A stretch of 64,000 nucleotides of DNA from Epiperipatus broadwayi (lineage: Eukaryota > Onychophora > Udeonychophora > Euonychophora > Peripatidae). Numbering within the stretch: position 1 is the first letter of the stretch; each line of letters opens with the position of its first letter. A program made the position numbers and the translations under genes. The stretch is taken from positions 2,275,420 to 2,339,419 of the forward strand of contig JAQFVV010012510.1 of the NCBI GenBank assembly GCA_028023455.1. Reading direction: 5' to 3'. The notes under the pieces are model-generated. The model saw nothing but the letters and a program-made list of their open reading frames with translations. It was not told where the DNA came from and made no database searches. This document shows, piece after piece, positions 13,413 to 24,890 of the stretch.

Positions 13413-13980
13413 TGCAAACACTGCAACAAACTCACATCAAACCCACCATCAAAAAGCAATATATTTATCATCCCTATAAATACTCTATGGTCACCCTAAG
13501 CATCAACCTGTTGCAGGAACACAATGTCGTTCAATTGAAATACTGCAACCACTATCAATACAAAGTTGTACAAGATAGACCAATGTCCACATAATAATAC
13601 ATGCATGAGAACTCTTAACCTTTTAACCAAGCTTAACCTGTTATCCTGTATATCATAATACTATGTATATTTTGTGTTAAATAAATTTCTTGATAAAAAA
13701 AAAAAACGTCTTAAAAAGAGAATGTAAGAAGTATTTAGTTACTTTAAATAGTTAAAATTTAGTATATAAAAAGAATATCTCTCTGAAGATTTTCAAAATC
13801 ATTAATGTAAGTCGAGATATGTGTGGGTTTAGCACAGTGTATATGTATCATATAAATAATCCAGGAAGTTGATATTATTGTTCTTAAATTTGTATACATT
13901 TTGCCTATTTACTTAGTTGGCTTCTCATTCATGAATGAAATTAAGGATGGGTATAGTAACCTCCAACTCCACATGAGAAC

Positions 13981-14315
13981 ATCATCATCATCATCATCAT
14001 CAACCATTATAAATCCACTGCAGGATGAAGGTCTCTCCAAGTTCAATCCATTTTTTCTGATCTTTAGCTTCTCTTCTCCACATCACCCCTGCACACTTTC
14101 TTATTTCATCCATCCATCTCACATGTGGTCTTTTTCTGGGTCTTTTACAATCTCTTGGAATCCAGTTTAAAATTTCAATTGTCCATCTATTATCATCTCT
14201 TCTAGCAATATGTCCAGCCCAACTCCACTTCAGTCTTTTAATTTTTTCAAGGAGATCAGTAACACCTGTTTGTTCTCTTACCCATACATTGCATTTTCGA
14301 TCTCTTCTTGTTACT
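13981..14315 (-). mobile_element. RTE-type LINE, 3' end fragment
   Basis: On the minus strand the translation runs RRDRKCNVWVREQTGV, then LKWSWAGHIARR, then HVRWMDEIRK, and ends near GETFILQW. This is the conserved C-terminus of RTE-clade endonuclease/reverse-transcriptase proteins. It is followed at once by a short 3' tail of (GAT)n, seen on the plus strand as (ATC)7 at 13,981-14,001. Trinucleotide tails are typical of RTE elements. Only the last roughly 110 codons are present, so this is a 5'-truncated insertion. Confidence 0.85.
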
Positions 14316-16399
14316 CCCAACATGCAATATAATATAATAAAGCACAAGTAACCTAAAACAGAATGTAAGTAGAGCATGAATATAGCATGAATAGAATATG
14401 AAGAGGAGAGATAACCTTCACAACAACAGTAAAATAAAACAATGGATTAACCATGAATCTATGTGTTAGCACAAGAGCTGCCACTCCTAGCATGAGTAGA
14501 TATAGGTGACACCACAGAGAACTACTGACTTTACATTATCTTAACTTCCCTAAAATCTGACATTATACAAAGCATATTGATTAATAACTTTCAATACCTA
14601 AAGGCAATGATATTAAAAGTCACCTATTTAATTTGCAGTTATATTAAGTGATTAATATTCAGGATAAAATATGCCTAATGAATAATCATGAAATTAGCAA
14701 TATGAAATGAATGATAAATGAGTAAAAATGTAGAAAATTAGAAGATTAATGAAGAGTAATAAATAATTGACTATTATATGAATAATGGATAGACCTAAGA
14801 ATGAGAAGAATAAGAAGGAGCTATGTTAAGGTAATAAGTAGTTAAAATAGGAATCAATAAAAGATGAGTGCACTGTGCTGGGATAATAAGATGAGATGAT
14901 GATGAATGAAAATAAAATAAAATATGGATGAGCTATGATAACAATGTTGGTGATGATGAATGGGATCCTGAAGCATTAATTTGATATTATTAATTAAGAA
15001 AACAAAAAAAACATTGTGTAAATGGCTTTCAAGCTTGTATTAAAATGTTCACTAGAGGGAGATTACCAATAGGCTGTTTGGAGCTATTGGTAAGCTCCCT
15101 CTAGTGATATTACTAAACAAAAGTGGAAGGGTTCTAAATTTAAATAACTAAAGAAGAAGTTTAAATCTTTGAAATGTTAATGAATCAACAAAATAATAAG
15201 AATGAAGATAAGAGACTAAGGTAATGCATACCAAATGACTTAAGAAATAACACCTAATAACAAAATCAAAGTTAAAACTATTAATCAGTAATCTAATTTT
15301 AAAATTTGACAACTGTCATAATGTATATCTGGATCAGTAAGAGGAATTTTACTACTATCCAAATATAAAAAATTAAGAGGACTTATATAAAGGAATTACT
15401 AAAGAATATCTAATTGCTTTTACTGTAATAACAAAAACAAACTCTAAATTTTATAATAAATCAAATTCATAACAATAAGGTAAATATAATAATCATAATG
15501 ATCATTAAATAATCTGGAAATATTTTAATCACAATTGTAACATTACCAGTAGAACAATTATAGTACTATTTGTGAATAATTTAGATTTGAACACAATGAA
15601 CAATATGACCTATTCATAAATATTTTTAAAAACACATTTTTCTTTTTTTTTTGGAAAATTCTTTAATATTTTTTTTGTTCATTTATATAATATCTTTAAA
15701 AAAGAACACCACTCTTTAAAAAATGGTGCATATATATTTAAAAAAAAAGAGTGTTTTTAAAAAAATTATGTGGTGGGTGGATATATATTTTTTTTAGAGT
15801 TCAGTGAATGATGGTATCTTACACTTTATTGAAATATTGTTCTTTAAATTTAAATATTTTAACTTTTACTATATCCTTTTAAATAGTGTCTTGGTATAAT
15901 ATTAACAATACTATTAATCAATCAACAGTAAAATTTTATATATATTCTAAAGATAAGAGTTTGGTAAAATTGATTAATGATATGCTGAACATATAATAAA
16001 ACTGCTAATACTGAGTGATGACGATGATGATAGCAATAACAATAATGTGTGGATATGGTAATAACAATAACAATATCGATAGTATTTAGTTATAAGGTTA
16101 CTAACAAACATAATAAATTTCCAAAAACAAATTTTATTTACAATATTTACACATTTGAAAAATCAACAAACAAAAAAATATATATCCTTCATCAAACTTA
16201 TCAAAAGAAAACATATAAAACAAGAATTCGTTGGCATAACTACAACACTAACAGAGACAGATCTTCTTGGATCTAATTAAAATTTATAACGCATTATCTT
16301 TTTATTGAATTATTACTTACACCCATTCTTTAAATTAAATTTTATAACTTATTATATATTTACTATATTTTATTTAATAACTGAAGCACACAGGCTTAT
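14316..16399. other. AT-rich stretch without a gene
   Basis: No coding motif was seen. The region has A+G-rich stretches near 14,650-14,960 and a perfect-looking hairpin at 15,049-15,107 (listed separately). Imperfect inverted A/T-rich sequences around AAAGAGTG lie near 15,700-15,760. Confidence 0.5.
15049..15107. repeat. hairpin with 24 bp arms
   Basis: TCACTAGAGGGAGATTACC at 15,049 pairs with GGTAAGCTCCCTCTAGTGA ending at 15,107. Twenty-three of 24 positions match across an 11-base loop. The arms are more GC-rich than the surroundings. The function is unknown. The ACTAGAGGG core resembles a CTCF-type half site in inverted pairs, but that is only a resemblance. Confidence 0.75.
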
Positions 16400-16525
16400 T
16401 GTATACTTGTGTCTATATATGTAATATATAGGGTATATGAGCACAGACTTTCACACAACCCCACCACTCTCCACACTATCTCATAACACTGATACACACG
16501 AACACATATATGTTGAAAATATAAA

Positions 16526-16582
16526 TAATCACCAATATACATATTTCATGCTAAACCAGCAATCAGCAGTTGGTCCAGATTA
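16526..16582 (-). ncRNA. degenerate hammerhead ribozyme, left arm
   Basis: This is the minus-strand counterpart of the 18,248-18,306 ribozyme. The stem II loop GGTTT with GCT/AGC pairs, the GAAA box and the stem I pairing (TAATC/GATTA, CAA/TTG) are retained. The CTGATGA core has become CTGCTGA, and the pair closing stem II is lost (T opposite T). The altered core adenosine would be expected to abolish cleavage. Confidence 0.65.
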
Positions 16583-18247
16583 CAATCTCTACACATATAT
16601 GCTATAAGTGTTCAGGTATATATTAAGATAGCCAAACCTCATACTTTAATGGACAGGCTTCAATCTACTCCACACTCCAACTCTTCAACTGTCCATCCAA
16701 TTGAAAATCTGATGATGGAATGCTCAAAGGCCACCCTGAGGCTGAGATTCTTGTTGTACCCATGTTGACCTAAGGTCAATGTAAAGGACATAATCCATTT
16801 AATACACATACAAGGGATGGGCAGACATAGGCTTATGAAACTTATTTATTAAAATTAAATATAAGTAGGATAATCCTAAAATACTCAATACTAAACAATG
16901 TAATATAACAAATATTTCCTAAAGCATCAATAATGATGTTTACTGTAATATGGTAAGAAGATTATATGACTTCCTCTTTTTATTTATCCAAGATGTTGGA
17001 TTGTCGATATTATTTTAAGAAATCAATATTACTATAGCTCTATACTTAAATCAATATCATATTATAAAACTTTCTCTAATATTAGTGAAAATAGCAGTAC
17101 TTTAACACAACTATAAATATCAATAACAAGTGTAGCACATATATTTGAGATCACTTCGAATAGACAGTGCACTAGTACAATAATCAAGTACTATGACTAA
17201 TATTTAACAGGACATTATTATTTACTATCCTTGTTTACTTAATGTTAACACGGTTCACATATCTGGGATGATTTCATTGTTACCAATAGCAAATCTTCAT
17301 GACTTGAGAATATGAAATCTAATGAAATATACAATATATCCAGAGGTATAATGGGGTTGAACAAAGGCAAATAAATGAATAAACAACCTAGACTATGGTT
17401 ATTCCATGACTACAAATGGTCTGAAATTCCAATACCACTACTTGAGAACACTTATAGGGATATGGGGAAAAGGGGGTAGTTAATCCTTTGTTTAAAAAAA
17501 TATACAAAATCCATTGTGATAGCATAGTCTTAATTCACTCAAAACTCTATGGGTATCATACGCAATTCACCCATGGTGATAATTTACACTTTCAAGTAGG
17601 GTAAGGGAACAAGTATGCCTTCGTAAGATGACATGGATATAAGAATAAATAACAAATGAAACAATGCAAAATATCATAATCATCTAACATGACAACAATC
17701 GAATCTCATACTATGTAACATCTACCATAAAAATGTGAACATCAAACAAACGGAATATATCATTAATTAATACACGAAAATTAAAATTGCGATTATCAAT
17801 TCGAAAGTCATCCAAAACTATAATAATTATTAGCGGTAATTAATTGCATATTATAATGTCAAACAATATTAAATGTGCTTAAATTGATTAAAATTGGATG
17901 TTACCTTCTAATAATTGCAGCTTTACCAATAAAAAAATATTAAAATAAAAATATAACAACATAATAAAGTTTAACCATTTATTGTGAGCGATTTTTACCT
18001 TTCCTTGTGATCACTTTTAAATATAAACAAGATTTAAACCTAACATTACTGCATATCTCTTTTGTTTTATGAACAAGCTTATATTCAACTCTAATGGTTT
18101 TGGATCTTTTATTTATGAGCAAACCGGCTGCTAGATCCATAACACTAAAAGTTGGAGGTTGGAGTGGATTGAAGCCTGTCCATTAAAGTATGAAGATTTG
18201 CTATCTTAATATAAACTGAGCACTGATTATATAATGTATGGGAGATG

Positions 18248-18306
18248 ATAATCTGGACCAACTGATGAGTGCTGGTTTAGCACGAAATACGTATATTGAT
18301 GATTAT
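18248..18306 (+). ncRNA. type I hammerhead self-cleaving ribozyme
   Basis: All conserved parts are present in order. Core CTGATGA is at 18,262-18,268. Stem II is GTGCT/AGCAC (18,269-18,273 with 18,279-18,283, 5 bp, loop GGTTT). GAAA is at 18,284-18,287. Stem III is the self-complementary ATACGTAT (18,287-18,294) with no loop. The predicted cleavage is after A18295 (triplet AUA). Stem I pairs CAA (18,259-18,261) with TTG (18,296-18,298) and, beyond an internal loop, ATAATC (18,248-18,253) with GATTAT (18,301-18,306). A very short palindromic stem III is known from animal hammerheads in satellites, Penelope-like elements and retrozymes, which often act as dimers. Activity is inferred, not shown. 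Confidence 0.85.
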
Positions 18307-18888
18307 TTATCTTTTCTACATGTGTGTGGACATGTGTATCAATTGTATAAGATAGTGTGGATAGTTAGTGGATGCTTGAAAGTCTGAGTTCAAATCCCCT
18401 ATACTAACACTAAACATACATAAAATTATAATATAATACACATTAAAATAATAATAAAATATTATTAGGTAAAGTTTCTTCTGTGAAGAAATAAAGAATT
18501 AAATGCCACAGTTTAAAAACTGCAGAATTTTCTAAAGCTCTCATAATGTTCTTTATTATTCAACAATATTAGAATTATTTCTTTTCCATAAATATTGCAA
18601 TTAACTATTATCTTTCTTGCATACACTAAGTAGATAATAGAAAAATATCAACTTCCATGCTCGAACTTCTAACACACAATTAGCATAAAAACTATCCTCC
18701 ATAATATCATTATGACTTTTATTATTTTTACAGATATTTGTAAAGACACATTTCAATACATGTTTACTAGGATCATACATCCTGGATACTTCAAATAAAC
18801 ATTAATCAAATTAATAATCATACAAAACTGTCAAATCATAAAATACTTTTTTCTTCTTCCTCTTCCTTAATTTGTCTTCTTCATAAAC

Positions 18889-19184
18889 AACAATATATCT
18901 TTTCAAAATAATCACAACTTCTTACACCTTTTAAGCAAAAATATTTATTATTATTATAATAGTTTCGACTGTTTCTCTCTGAGTCTTCTTCAGATCTCAT
19001 TCTATGCCTCTACTTTTTCCTTTCCACCATTTTATTCCAGTCTGGAAAAGGAAAAATAGAGGCATAGAATGAAATCTGAAGAAGTCTGCAAGAGAAACAG
19101 ACAAAACTGTTATAATAATAATAAATATTTTTGCTTAAAAGGTATAAGAAGTTGTGATTATTTTGAAAAGATATATTGTTGTAA
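18889..19184. repeat. foldback element with hammerhead-like boxes on both arms
   Basis: The arms 18,889-19,027 and 19,045-19,184 are reverse complements (about 140 bp each, loop under 20 bp). Each arm, read outward from the centre, has CTGAAGA, one extra A, a 4 bp stem, then (G/A)AAAC. The stem is GACT/AGTC in the left arm (minus strand) and GTCT/AGAC in the right arm: both partners changed and pairing is kept. The right arm has AAAAC instead of GAAAC, so its core is damaged. The same box order occurs in the 32.0 kb foldback. Confidence 0.75.
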
Positions 19185-19584
19185 ATCATCAAATAATTAT
19201 GAACTTTCACTTTTCTTGTGAAAAATCTTAACTTTTTCAAACTAAATGATGTAATGCTGAAGATGAACATTGATTTTGGTTATTCTTACTGTGTATAATT
19301 ATTTAATTTTACAGCATGATTGAACCATCCAGCAAATAGTCTATTATACATTTAACATAGCCAGGCAAAGTTTTATAAAGTCACATCCGGGCTTATCTCA
19401 ATATAAGTTTAAGGTAATGGAAAAAAAATTTCATGTCGAAAATTTTAATAAAAATATTTTAAAAGCTTTAGTATTTTTAATATCTTTATTCATAATTATT
19501 GAATTAAGTGGGTGTTAGCTATTATTGCTACTAAATTAAATGAAACAAAACAAATTTTAATTATTTTCCCATGTATTTTGTAGG

Positions 19585-19920
19585 TATGATGTGATGTGAT
19601 GTGATGTATTTTGGCTTCTCCTTAAACGAAGTCAAGAATATCTCAGCAATTATGCCCAGATAAACCTGTTAGCCACTTTATTTTCCATTCCCCACTCTAA
19701 GTCTCCCCATAATCTGCCCCATTCCATTTCCACAACATAATCTTTTTCAACTCTATGGCCTTTATATTTAAATCCCCCTTATCTTTCCGCAAACCCAGCA
19801 TAAAAACCAATAAGTCACTTTCTGTATAATCATTTTGTTCATATCTATTCTCCCATAACTTCATTATCTGTACCCTTTCTGCTTTCAAGCATTTACATTC
19901 AATCAACAGATGCCTATATT
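19585..19920 (-). mobile_element. LINE 3' fragment with pentanucleotide tail
   Basis: On the minus strand a 69-codon frame (19,906 to 19,697) begins IECKCLKAER, which resembles the last Cys of a LINE C-terminal zinc knuckle and the charged tail that follows. It continues in one direction to a short tandem repeat, (CATCA)n on the minus strand, visible as GATGTGATGTGATGTGATG at 19,587. A short tandem 3' tail fits a 5'-truncated LINE insertion. The clade cannot be named from so little sequence. Confidence 0.5.
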
Positions 19921-22900
19921 AGGAAAACTAGTGACATCTAGGTTCAGTTTAAAGTAATACTTCATTTTAATAGAAGCATTTCATAAGTGTATCAAAAACT
20001 TAGTTAGCAATAAAAGATAAATATCTTTTATTATAGTTAGCTTTTAAATTTATTTTGTAAATGAAAGTTCAAAAATGGTTTTCTCTTATAATTCCAAATC
20101 TATTATAGCAATATTTATAATGTATTTTATAATTATTATAAACAAAACATTTGTAAGATAAATTATGAAATCTTAAGCTTACGGGTATCTTAACTGGATT
20201 ATACTTGAATTTACCTTTGGCTGCCATTTTCTTGGTATATCTTTTAATTTGATAGTGAACCATTCTTTAAATAATTAGCTGACTGTAGTGGTGTGTTCTT
20301 CCACAGCACAATGGTCAGTTTCAATCCCTTCTCATTGCATGTTTTAGTTTAACAACCAAATCCTTTTGTTCTGTGTTCAACCCTATTAAAATATCCATGG
20401 GTGCACAGCATTATATATGCACATATGAATAGAACACTGTACATACATAGGCTAGCAAGTGTTACAGCGAATACAAGGGTTCAAATTTTATATTTTATGA
20501 AGGAATGATTTATATTATAATTTTAAATAGTAGAAATGTCATTTTAGTAATTTTATTAAATATAAATTCGTATGTGGACGTATGAGTCACCTTATATAAT
20601 AATATATAGAGTGAGTCGTGTGATTTAATTTTGTAAAAGAGCAAAAAGCTTTTAATTATATTAATTAAAAATAAAAATTTAGCTGTAAACAAATTTGCTT
20701 TAAGACCACCACACCTGTGGTTAAATAAAACTTAAAATCTTATAATTGCTATACTCAAATTCGTTTGCAGCAAGAGTGTACACATTAAAATCACTGGAGC
20801 AGCACTATTTGACACCTAAAGGAGGATTTAAGGCACCCTGGAAATCTAAACAAAAGTATTTGGATCAAATCGGAAATCTTAAAATTTTATGTTATATTTT
20901 AGAGTTAATGGGTTTCCAGGTGAAATAAATTTTTTTCTAGTTGAATGCTTTGCAAGAAAAGTATAAATAGGGTATATTTTAAGCTTGAATTATGGAGTCA
21001 TTAATTTTAGAAGGCACACCAGATTGATCTTTGAAAGATCTGGCTGGAAAAAGGTGATGGCTGCTTCTAATCCATGGAAGAATGATGAGCCAACTGCCAG
21101 CCGATGCCCTCAACAACTGTAGCTGCAACCTGAAACGATTCAGCAACATCCTGCTTCCATAATAAAGATGCTACACCCTGCTCAAGAAGCCCACTATGGT
21201 GCCTGAAAACCAAACAACTGCCTATCCAGTTCAACTAATCGGTAATGCCAATCTATAACTGCAGAGCTCTGTCCTAACTAATTATTCTATAAATTTAAAT
21301 CTTGAACTTAAAGTTTAAAGCTACTAAAGATAAGTTAATGTAACTTTCTAAATTGTATAAAAATGATTTCCTTATAAGTTCTCGTAAACCAAATGTATTA
21401 TAATGTATAACTTGCATATTTCTTGATAAAAATTTTATTTAAACTAAATGTAATCTAACCTAAATTCTTGTCTATTACTGAAGTTGTGCCTATAATATTT
21501 CTTTACTGTTATTATTTTGTTATTTATATGCCAATGCCTCGAAGCAGCAAGCATTTTAACGTAATAAATATTGGAAGATATAATTGCAAATATCTTCTCA
21601 TAACTGTTTTCTTAATGACATTCTCCATGCTTGCTGGTTGCATTCTTATCATTCTTATTTAATTCTAAATGTATTGTGTCTTACTATTAAATTTCCATCT
21701 TATTGGGATTTTTGAATATAGTAATACACTAGTCTTATTTTTGAGTGCAATTTAAAAATTATAATTGCAATTTGTAATGTTATAAATGACTGTTTATTAG
21801 TTTGCATTCAGAACAGTTTATATTTACCTGCGCTTTCTTTCAATAATTTCAATCTGTGGTCAAGTTGCAATCTTTAGTATCTATATAAATATATGGTTAC
21901 CATAAATAATGGTGAGATTCCACCTTTAATGTTAAGAGGAGGTTGCCTTGACAACAGTTTGAGATTGGTGATTGTTTTCTATATTGGCATTGTCTATGTG
22001 TTGACTGGTTTCTAGTGGTTATATATATATATGCATTTTGAAAATTACTGCAAGACTCAAGTACAGTAAACAATATATATTGTCTTATAATCAACGTTTA
22101 TAATCAAAATGTGCCCTATTATTCGGAATATACAATGTTCAAGGGAAGTGAGATTTAGAGCAAAATAGTGGATATTGTAATTCTATTGTAATTTAAGATG
22201 TATATATAAATTGAAACAATATACTATTCTGGTTTTTTAAAAAAAAGTCATTTTATTTATAAAAAATTATATATTAGTCCATTGGAAAATAATTATTTAT
22301 ATATTAGTCCATTGTGAATTGTTATTTAAAATCAAACGCTCTTTGCATAAATAATAAAATAATTTCCTTTAATTGAATAAAAATAACATTTGGCATTTGA
22401 AAGATCTATTTGAAATCATATGAGATTTCAACAATAGCAGGAATAAGTTAAATAATTAAATAGAAAAATACAATAAGAAATGGACTTAGTTCATTTATAA
22501 CCCATCATGCCACTGCAGAATTGCTCATAATTTTTATAAGAATTTTAAAAGCAATAGATTTTGCTGCAGAACACAATCTAATAAATAATTTTGCAAGGAA
22601 GTTGACTTTAAGTCAGTTTTTACCCTTTTAATTGCTCACCTCCAGAACACAATACCATCATACATATATAAAAGATAATTCAGTAAATATAAGAAATAGG
22701 CCTGTTATTCAGCCGAATAACATATATATATATAAGCAGAATCTTAATGGTCTCCTGCAGAAATAACTAAAAATTGATAAATGATATTCACCTAAATTTT
22801 ATTATAAAATAATACAGGCTTATATAAATAAAACATTATTCATTTAAAACTGAGATGAAATGGTATGTTTTTTTTAAAAATCAGCCTCATAGCTGTTAAA

Positions 22901-23837
22901 AGGGATGTATTCAGTTATATTGATCACAGATACACTACTAAATGAAGTAAAATTTTATATAATTGATATCTCTATTCTAAACATTAAGAAAGATGGTCAT
23001 AATCATAAGATCAAGCCATGTTTATAATTAAATAAAGAATCAAGTAAAATAACATCAATTGTATTTTAAATTCCTTTATGACGAAATTAGCAAAACAATT
23101 TAAAAAGAGAATGCCCCTTGGTTGGCTGATTATAAGAATATAAGAAAGATTCATTTGGAATCAGATCATACTTATTTTTTTTAAATGACTGTTTATAATA
23201 TGCCCCGTTTGATGTTAATCTACAAACTCATTTCTTTCCTTAGTAAATGAAAACATATACCCTTAACAATATGATTATTTAAACATATCTTAGTGCTTGA
23301 TGCCTTTCAATTCCACTTGCAAAACATTTAATACTACTACACACAAATAGTAATTATGATGTTATTTTTATCCAGAAGCTAATCAAGAAAGTTTCATAAT
23401 TATTAATGATCCTAAAGTTTTCTTATTTAGCAATTTTCCCTTGATAAACTCAATAAATAAGCAGTATCTGCTAATATCATGGATGAGGTACAACTTGAAT
23501 GTTAACCTAAATGTTTGTCATAAAACATAAAAAATCAATTTTATAATACCAACACATATTAAAAAGACAGAATAAGTATAAATCTATTTTAAAATTCAAA
23601 TTCTCTTAATAAACAATTAATTTACTTGATTAAAATATAATGAATAATTTGTATGATGAAAATATTTCTCTAACTGAAAATTACCAGGAATGGAGCTTAC
23701 ATAACAATATTATTCAAATTCTATTTAGAATGTAATAATCCCTTCTCACTATTGCCCTACTGTAATATTAAATTAGTGGCATTAAATGAAAGAATACTAT
23801 TATCCAAGCCACAATATAAAGACTTTGAGAAAATAAG
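19921..23837. other. long AT-rich stretch, no gene; one LTR-like leader
   Basis: There are no coding motifs. At 20,962 a TATAAATAG box precedes about 270 bp of less AT-rich, C-rich sequence ending in CTAATCGGTAATGCC near 21,238. That layout (TATA box, leader, donor-like GTAA) resembles the LTRs elsewhere in this window, so a diverged LTR is possible. The frames at 20,746-20,928 and 21,468-21,662 are not recognised. The rest is AT-rich spacer. Confidence 0.4.
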
Positions 23838-24890
23838 AATGATCAAGTTTTTGAGCTACCACTACATAATTCACCAATAAGTGTTAGCCAGCAAAAGATT
23901 AAATACAAAAGAAATAATGGACATAGCCTTCAAAATTGTTAATTTTATCTCAGGAAGTACCCTCAAACGGCGTCTCTTCAAATTGTATCTTGATGAAGGA
24001 CAGTCAGAATTATTATTATATACCGATATAAGGCGGTTAAGTAGAAGTAAATTTCTGAAATGATTTCGTGATTTATTAACTGAGATAAAAAAATTTCTTG
24101 AAGAGCGAGATCAGAATGAGCAAATTTAAATTATCAAACTTGGTTCAGTGATTTAGCGTTTAGCCGAGAGGTCAGCGCAGCCGCCTTGCAAGCAGTGTCT
24201 TGCAGATACTTGTCGTGGGTTCGACCGATGCTTTGACATATGAAAAAAAAATTAAGTGATTTAAATTTTGAATTGCATGGAAAAAACAAGACAATAATTG
24301 AAATGATCAGTAGCATTAATGCATACAAAACTAAATATATTATGCTAATAGAAGATCAACAACAAAAGGATTTGAATCACTTTCCAAATGTTTCCATTCA
24401 CCTACGAAAAGTTCAGAATGGTAATTATAACATTGAAAAATATGTTGCAGAAATTAAAAAGGCGATTGAAGACTTTGAGGTCAAATTTCATGATTTTGAA
24501 AAAGTTAAAATTATCGTGTATCTGTCTTTTCCTTTTAAAAAGGATTTAAATATAAAACCTATAGCAGTAAAAATTTCTGACACATTTAATATTGAAAAAA
24601 AAAAAACGTGTTAGAAAATGAAATTACAACTCTACAAACTGATCTAACCTTACAAGCCAAAGAACGTGAGGAAGGTTTTTGGAAATACGCGCGAAAAGTA
24701 TCCCAATATCGCCAAATGTAGCGAATATATATCTACTTTTGCTTTGGATCTTCATACTTATATGAATCGGATTTCTCATATTTAAAGTTCACAAAGACTA
24801 AATATCGTTCCCTACTTACTGATCCATATGCTGAAGAGTCATTACCATACTCTTTGTCTGGATACGTTAAATTATGAATGCTTGGTTGGA
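23838..24890 (+). pseudogene. hAT-family transposase (GTF2IRD2/EPM2AIP1-like type), decayed
   Basis: Pieces of one transposase lie in order on the plus strand: MIKFLSYHYIIH before 23,880; VLASKRLNTKEIM and NFISGSTLKRRLF up to 24,060; DLNFELHGKNKTIIEMI from 24,258 to 24,612; then WKYARKV and SSYLYESDFSYLKF near 24,680-24,780, and KYRSLLTD. This order matches the middle and C-terminal part of hAT transposases related to the domesticated vertebrate GTF2IRD2 and EPM2AIP1 genes. The last part corresponds to the hAT dimerisation domain. Stops, frameshifts and a SINE insertion at 24,156 inactivate it. The zinc-finger N-terminus is absent. Confidence 0.8.
24156..24254 (+). repeat. tRNA-derived SINE inserted in the hAT pseudogene
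   Basis: This 99 bp insert has a polymerase III A box (TAGCCGAGAGGT, 24,161-24,172) and B box (GGTTCGACC, 24,218-24,226), and ends in TATGAAAAAAAAATTA. It is flanked by the 9 bp direct repeat AGTGATTTA (24,147-24,155 and 24,255-24,263). Removing it rejoins the transposase reading around FSDLNFELHG. It is barely longer than a tRNA, so it may be a simple retroposed tRNA-like transcript. The A box is of the tRNA-Leu/Ser kind. Confidence 0.8.

Larger units (their letters stand above)
9960..13706 (+). mobile_element. L1-like non-LTR retrotransposon, decayed
   Basis: The element reads, in order: a possible ORF1 remnant, an APE-type endonuclease, a reverse transcriptase and a C-terminal zinc knuckle. 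It ends with AATAAA at about 13,680 and an A12 tail at 13,695-13,706, typical of L1-like LINEs. The 5' limit is approximate because no target-site duplication could be matched with confidence. Frameshifts near 11,090, 11,935 and 12,710 and stops at 12,247 and 13,062 make it non-functional. Its C+A-rich coding strand contrasts with the surrounding AT-rich DNA. Confidence 0.85.
16400..18420. mobile_element. element with ~270 bp inverted terminal repeats and hammerhead motifs
   Basis: The left arm (about 16,400-16,690) and right arm (about 18,148-18,420) are reverse complements at roughly 80% identity. Shared blocks include GACAGGCTTCAATC, TTGGTCCAGATTA, GCTAAACCAGCA and CAGACTTTC. About 1.45 kb of non-coding AT-rich sequence lies between them. 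Either this is one inverted-repeat element, or two copies of one repeat inserted head to head. The right arm has an intact hammerhead core (18,248-18,306); the left arm has the same region with core mutations. A B-box-like GAGTTCAAATCCC at 18,386 lies in the right arm. No reverse transcriptase or transposase was found. Confidence 0.7.

Noticed and set aside
16709-16740. CTGATGATGGAATGCTC as a hammerhead core
   Set aside because: There is no stem II and no GAAA box after it.
18386-18398. B-box-like GAGTTCAAATCCC as evidence for a tRNA-derived SINE
   Set aside because: No matching A box at the right distance; it lies within the inverted-repeat arm and is not conserved in the left arm.
20445-20490. 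tRNA-like phrase with GGCTAGCAAGTG and GGGTTCAAAT
   Set aside because: The distance between the supposed A and B boxes is too short, and no tail or target duplication is present.
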